Below are positions 21,144 to 22,837 of a stretch of 22,837 nt of DNA, piece after piece. A program made the translations under genes and the position numbers. How positions within the stretch are numbered: position 1 is the stretch's first letter; each line of letters begins with the position of its first letter. Origin of the DNA: an uncultured Collinsella sp. (lineage in GTDB: Bacteria > Actinomycetota > Coriobacteriia > Coriobacteriales > Coriobacteriaceae); NCBI GenBank assembly GCA_900545075.1, contig UQXT01000026.1, forward strand, positions 1 through 22,837, read 5' to 3'. The notes beneath the pieces were generated by a model. The model saw only the letters and a list, made by a program, of their open reading frames with translations. It was not told where the DNA came from and searched no databases.

Positions 21144-21734
21144 CTAAAGGCAGGCCTCGGCAATGCGGCGCTTAAGCTCATCGATGCCCACGCCGGTCTG
21201 GGAGCTTGTGATGATTACGTTCTCGGCCGGGACGTTGAGCTGCTTTTTGATGGCTGCTGCCTGGCGGGCCTGCTGGGTGCGGCTGAGTTTGTCGGCCTTG
21301 GTGAGGCAGACGATAAAGTTGAACTCGTTGCCCTGCAGGTAGTCGATCATGTCATGGTCGAGTTTACTGGGGTCGTGGCGAATGTCCACCAGCGACACAA
21401 CCAGGTTGAAGCTGCGCTCGGAGTCGAAGAAGTCGCCAATGAGCTCGGCCCAACGGTCGCGCTCGGCCTTGGAACGGCGAGCGAAACCGTAGCCCGGCAG
21501 GTCCACAAAGTGCACTTCGTCGGCCTCGAAGAAATTGATGTTGCTCGTCTTGCCCGGCGTGCTCGAAACCTTGACCAGGTTCTTACGGCCAAAGAGCTTG
21601 TTCATGATAGACGACTTGCCCACATTGGAGCGGCCCACAAAGCTCACCTCGGGACAGGTGGACTCGGGGATCTGCGAAACCTTGCCGTAGCTGGCAACAA
21701 ACTTGGCAAGCTGATAGTTAATGGAATCGGCCAT
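21144..21734 (-). CDS. engB: Ribosome biogenesis GTP-binding protein EngB (YsxC/YihA)
   Basis: This 196-aa TRAFAC GTPase is needed for late large-subunit ribosome assembly. G motifs are G1 GRSNVGKSS (34-42), G2 Thr59 in SSTPGKT, G3 DLPGYG (78-83), G4 TKAD (145-148) and G5 SSQTG. Length and the SSTPGKTSNINFF signature are typical. The ATG at 21734 has GGAG 5 nt upstream. It follows the nucleosidase gene by 39 bp on the same strand and is probably co-transcribed with it. Confidence 0.96.
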   Translation of the reverse strand: MADSINYQLAKFVASYGKVSQIPESTCPEVSFVGRSNVGKSSIMNKLFGRKNLVKVSSTPGKTSNINFFEADEVHFVDLPGYGFARRSKAERDRWAELIGDFFDSERSFNLVVSLVDIRHDPSKLDHDMIDYLQGNEFNFIVCLTKADKLSRTQQARQAAAIKKQLNVPAENVIITSSQTGVGIDELKRRIAEACL

Positions 21735-21773
21735 GGATACTCCTTGGTCGTAGGTTCTTACAAAACGGGTGTG

Positions 21774-22514
21774 CTATTGCGCGGCGGCGATACGACGAAC
21801 GATATCGAGCGTCATGCCGCTCGCGGTGCGAGCGTACTCATCCAGATCGAACTCGCGCTCGCAAAACGCGTCATATGCCTCGTCACAATTATCGCTGATA
21901 GCGCGCAGCACCAGGCAATCGACACCATTCTTGGCCGCGATGTGCGCAATTGCCGCGCCCTCCATCTCGACGCAATCGGCATGCGTGGCCTCAATCGCAG
22001 CGTTACGCATGGCGTCACCCGTAACAAAGCGGTCGCCCGTGGCGATAGTGCCACACAGGAACTGCTTGGGGTCCTTCTCCGCAGAATTCTCATCCGCCGA
22101 GGCATCCACAAATCCATGCTCGGCAAGCACGGCGGCGGCAACATCAGCCAACGCCGGCGTCGAGACAAACTCCTCGAGTCCCGGCGCCGACTCGGCGATG
22201 AGCGCCGTGTCAGTATCGAGATAGCGCAGGCACTTGCCTATAACCACGTCGTTAATATGGAGCTTAGGGTTTAGGCCACCCGCAATGCCCGAAAACACAA
22301 CGGCCTGCGGGGCATATTTGCTGATGAGATGCTGCGTTGCCGCCGCGGCGTTTACGGTTCCCATGCCAGCGGTCGTAGCAACAACGGACAAACCGTCGAG
22401 CTCGCCGCTGACAACGGTCAAGCCCGCCTCTTGTGCCACACGAGCGCCGTTCAGTTCTTCTTTAATCTGCGCAACCTCTTTTTCGAGTGCACCGATGATT
22501 GCGATGGTAGGCAT
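21774..22514 (-). CDS. 5'-methylthioadenosine/S-adenosylhomocysteine nucleosidase
   Basis: This 246-aa enzyme cleaves adenine from methylthioadenosine and S-adenosylhomocysteine, recycling methionine and controlling methylation by-products. The N terminus MPTIAIIGALEKEV (Glu11), VVFSGIAGGLN, the EMEGAA motif (Glu183-Met184-Glu185) and Asp208 in RAISDN match the active site of the Pfs/MTAN family. An acidic insert at about 137-150 (DASADENSAEKDPK) is longer than in E. coli. Start 22514 is chosen for the conserved N terminus and GGGGGA just upstream; an in-frame ATG at 22574 would add 20 unconserved residues. engB follows 39 bp downstream. Confidence 0.95.
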   Translation of the reverse strand: MPTIAIIGALEKEVAQIKEELNGARVAQEAGLTVVSGELDGLSVVATTAGMGTVNAAAATQHLISKYAPQAVVFSGIAGGLNPKLHINDVVIGKCLRYLDTDTALIAESAPGLEEFVSTPALADVAAAVLAEHGFVDASADENSAEKDPKQFLCGTIATGDRFVTGDAMRNAAIEATHADCVEMEGAAIAHIAAKNGVDCLVLRAISDNCDEAYDAFCEREFDLDEYARTASGMTLDIVRRIAAAQ

Positions 22515-22637
22515 ACCATCCCCCAAACCCGTGAAAACTGCTATCCACGGTATGGTACCAGCATTTTGACTCAACCGCGCAATACGAAGCCGCTAGACCA
22601 GCGCAGCGCGGGTATCGTAGAGGAGCAAAATGACTTG

Positions 22638-22837
22638 CTAGCCGATGGCGTTTTTTAGCTCCACGCGGCGCTTTTTCATGCCGGTCATAACTGCATTGCG
22701 CAGCTCGGGCATGCGCGCGGTATCCATCTGGGGCACGCCCTCAAGCTTATAGGGAATGCCCAGTTGCTCGTACTTGACGACGCCCATCGTGTGATACGGC
22801 AGCATTTCCAGGCCCACCACGTTGTGCCATGGAGCGA
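22638..22837 (-). CDS. pflA: Pyruvate formate-lyase activating enzyme, C-terminal part
   Basis: The gene runs off the right edge of the window; 66 codons are visible with no stop to the edge. The segment GLEMLPYHTMGVVKYEQLGI and the following PYKLEGV match the C-terminal end of PflA, the radical-SAM enzyme that installs the glycyl radical on pyruvate formate-lyase under anaerobic conditions. The CxxxCxxC cluster motif would lie outside the window. The visible tail (KKRRVELKNAIG) ends normally. It suggests a fermentative anaerobe. Confidence 0.85.
   Translation of the reverse strand, partial: APWHNVVGLEMLPYHTMGVVKYEQLGIPYKLEGVPQMDTARMPELRNAVMTGMKKRRVELKNAIG

Overview
The window looks like chromosomal DNA of a high-GC gut actinobacterium of the Coriobacteriia, most likely Collinsella or a close relative. 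This is an inference from the GC-rich codon use, the housekeeping proteins, and the many short palindromic intergenic repeats. No sequence search was run.

Layout, left to right. (1) 1-1732: a membrane-anchored XRE-type regulator lies between two copies of a 71-bp inverted-repeat element, followed by a separate 158-bp inverted-repeat element. (2) 1733-2053: a small conserved helical protein of unknown function. (3) 2170-5642 (-): a two-gene ABC transporter operon (ATPase plus large FtsX-type permease), bracketed by a 29-bp sequence in opposite orientations. (4) 5844-6552: a GyrI-like gene whose promoter region carries an actinobacterial LexA (SOS) box. (5) 6625-7580: an Abi_2/AbiF-type HEPN protein preceded by a strong promoter and a roughly 50-nt terminated leader RNA whose hairpin loop is complementary to the gene's own Shine-Dalgarno region. 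(6) 7819-12772: a compact type II-C CRISPR-Cas locus. Its order is cas9 (1004 codons), then a two-spacer array, a tracrRNA on the opposite strand, cas1 and cas2. The repeats and tracrRNA are small, lie between cas9 and cas1, and are easily missed. (7) 12773-13275: a decayed ClC channel remnant and a regular series of alternating palindromic motifs. (8) 13296-19570: an O6-alkylguanine-DNA alkyltransferase gene, then threonine-pathway genes. asd and ask are on the minus strand; thrC and thrB are on the plus strand. Large nested hairpins lie next to asd and in the thrB leader. (9) 19704-21112 (-): a probable toxin-antitoxin operon, with a DUF3990 ADP-ribosyltransferase-like toxin and a DUF3791-HTH antitoxin, behind a duplicated palindromic operator. 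(10) 21144-22837 (-): engB (ysxC), the MTA/SAH nucleosidase gene, and the 3' end of a pyruvate formate-lyase activating enzyme gene.

How the genes work together. Ask and Asd convert aspartate to aspartate semialdehyde, and ThrB and ThrC convert homoserine to threonine; homoserine dehydrogenase is not in the window. The middle part (5.8-13.3 kb) reads as a small defence and stress island: SOS-linked GyrI-like protein, abortive-infection HEPN protein with its RNA, and CRISPR-Cas9. A second defence-type module, the ART/HTH toxin-antitoxin pair, follows thrB. The most notable signals are the RNA parts: the abi leader RNA with anti-SD loop, and the array/tracrRNA arrangement inside the cas operon.
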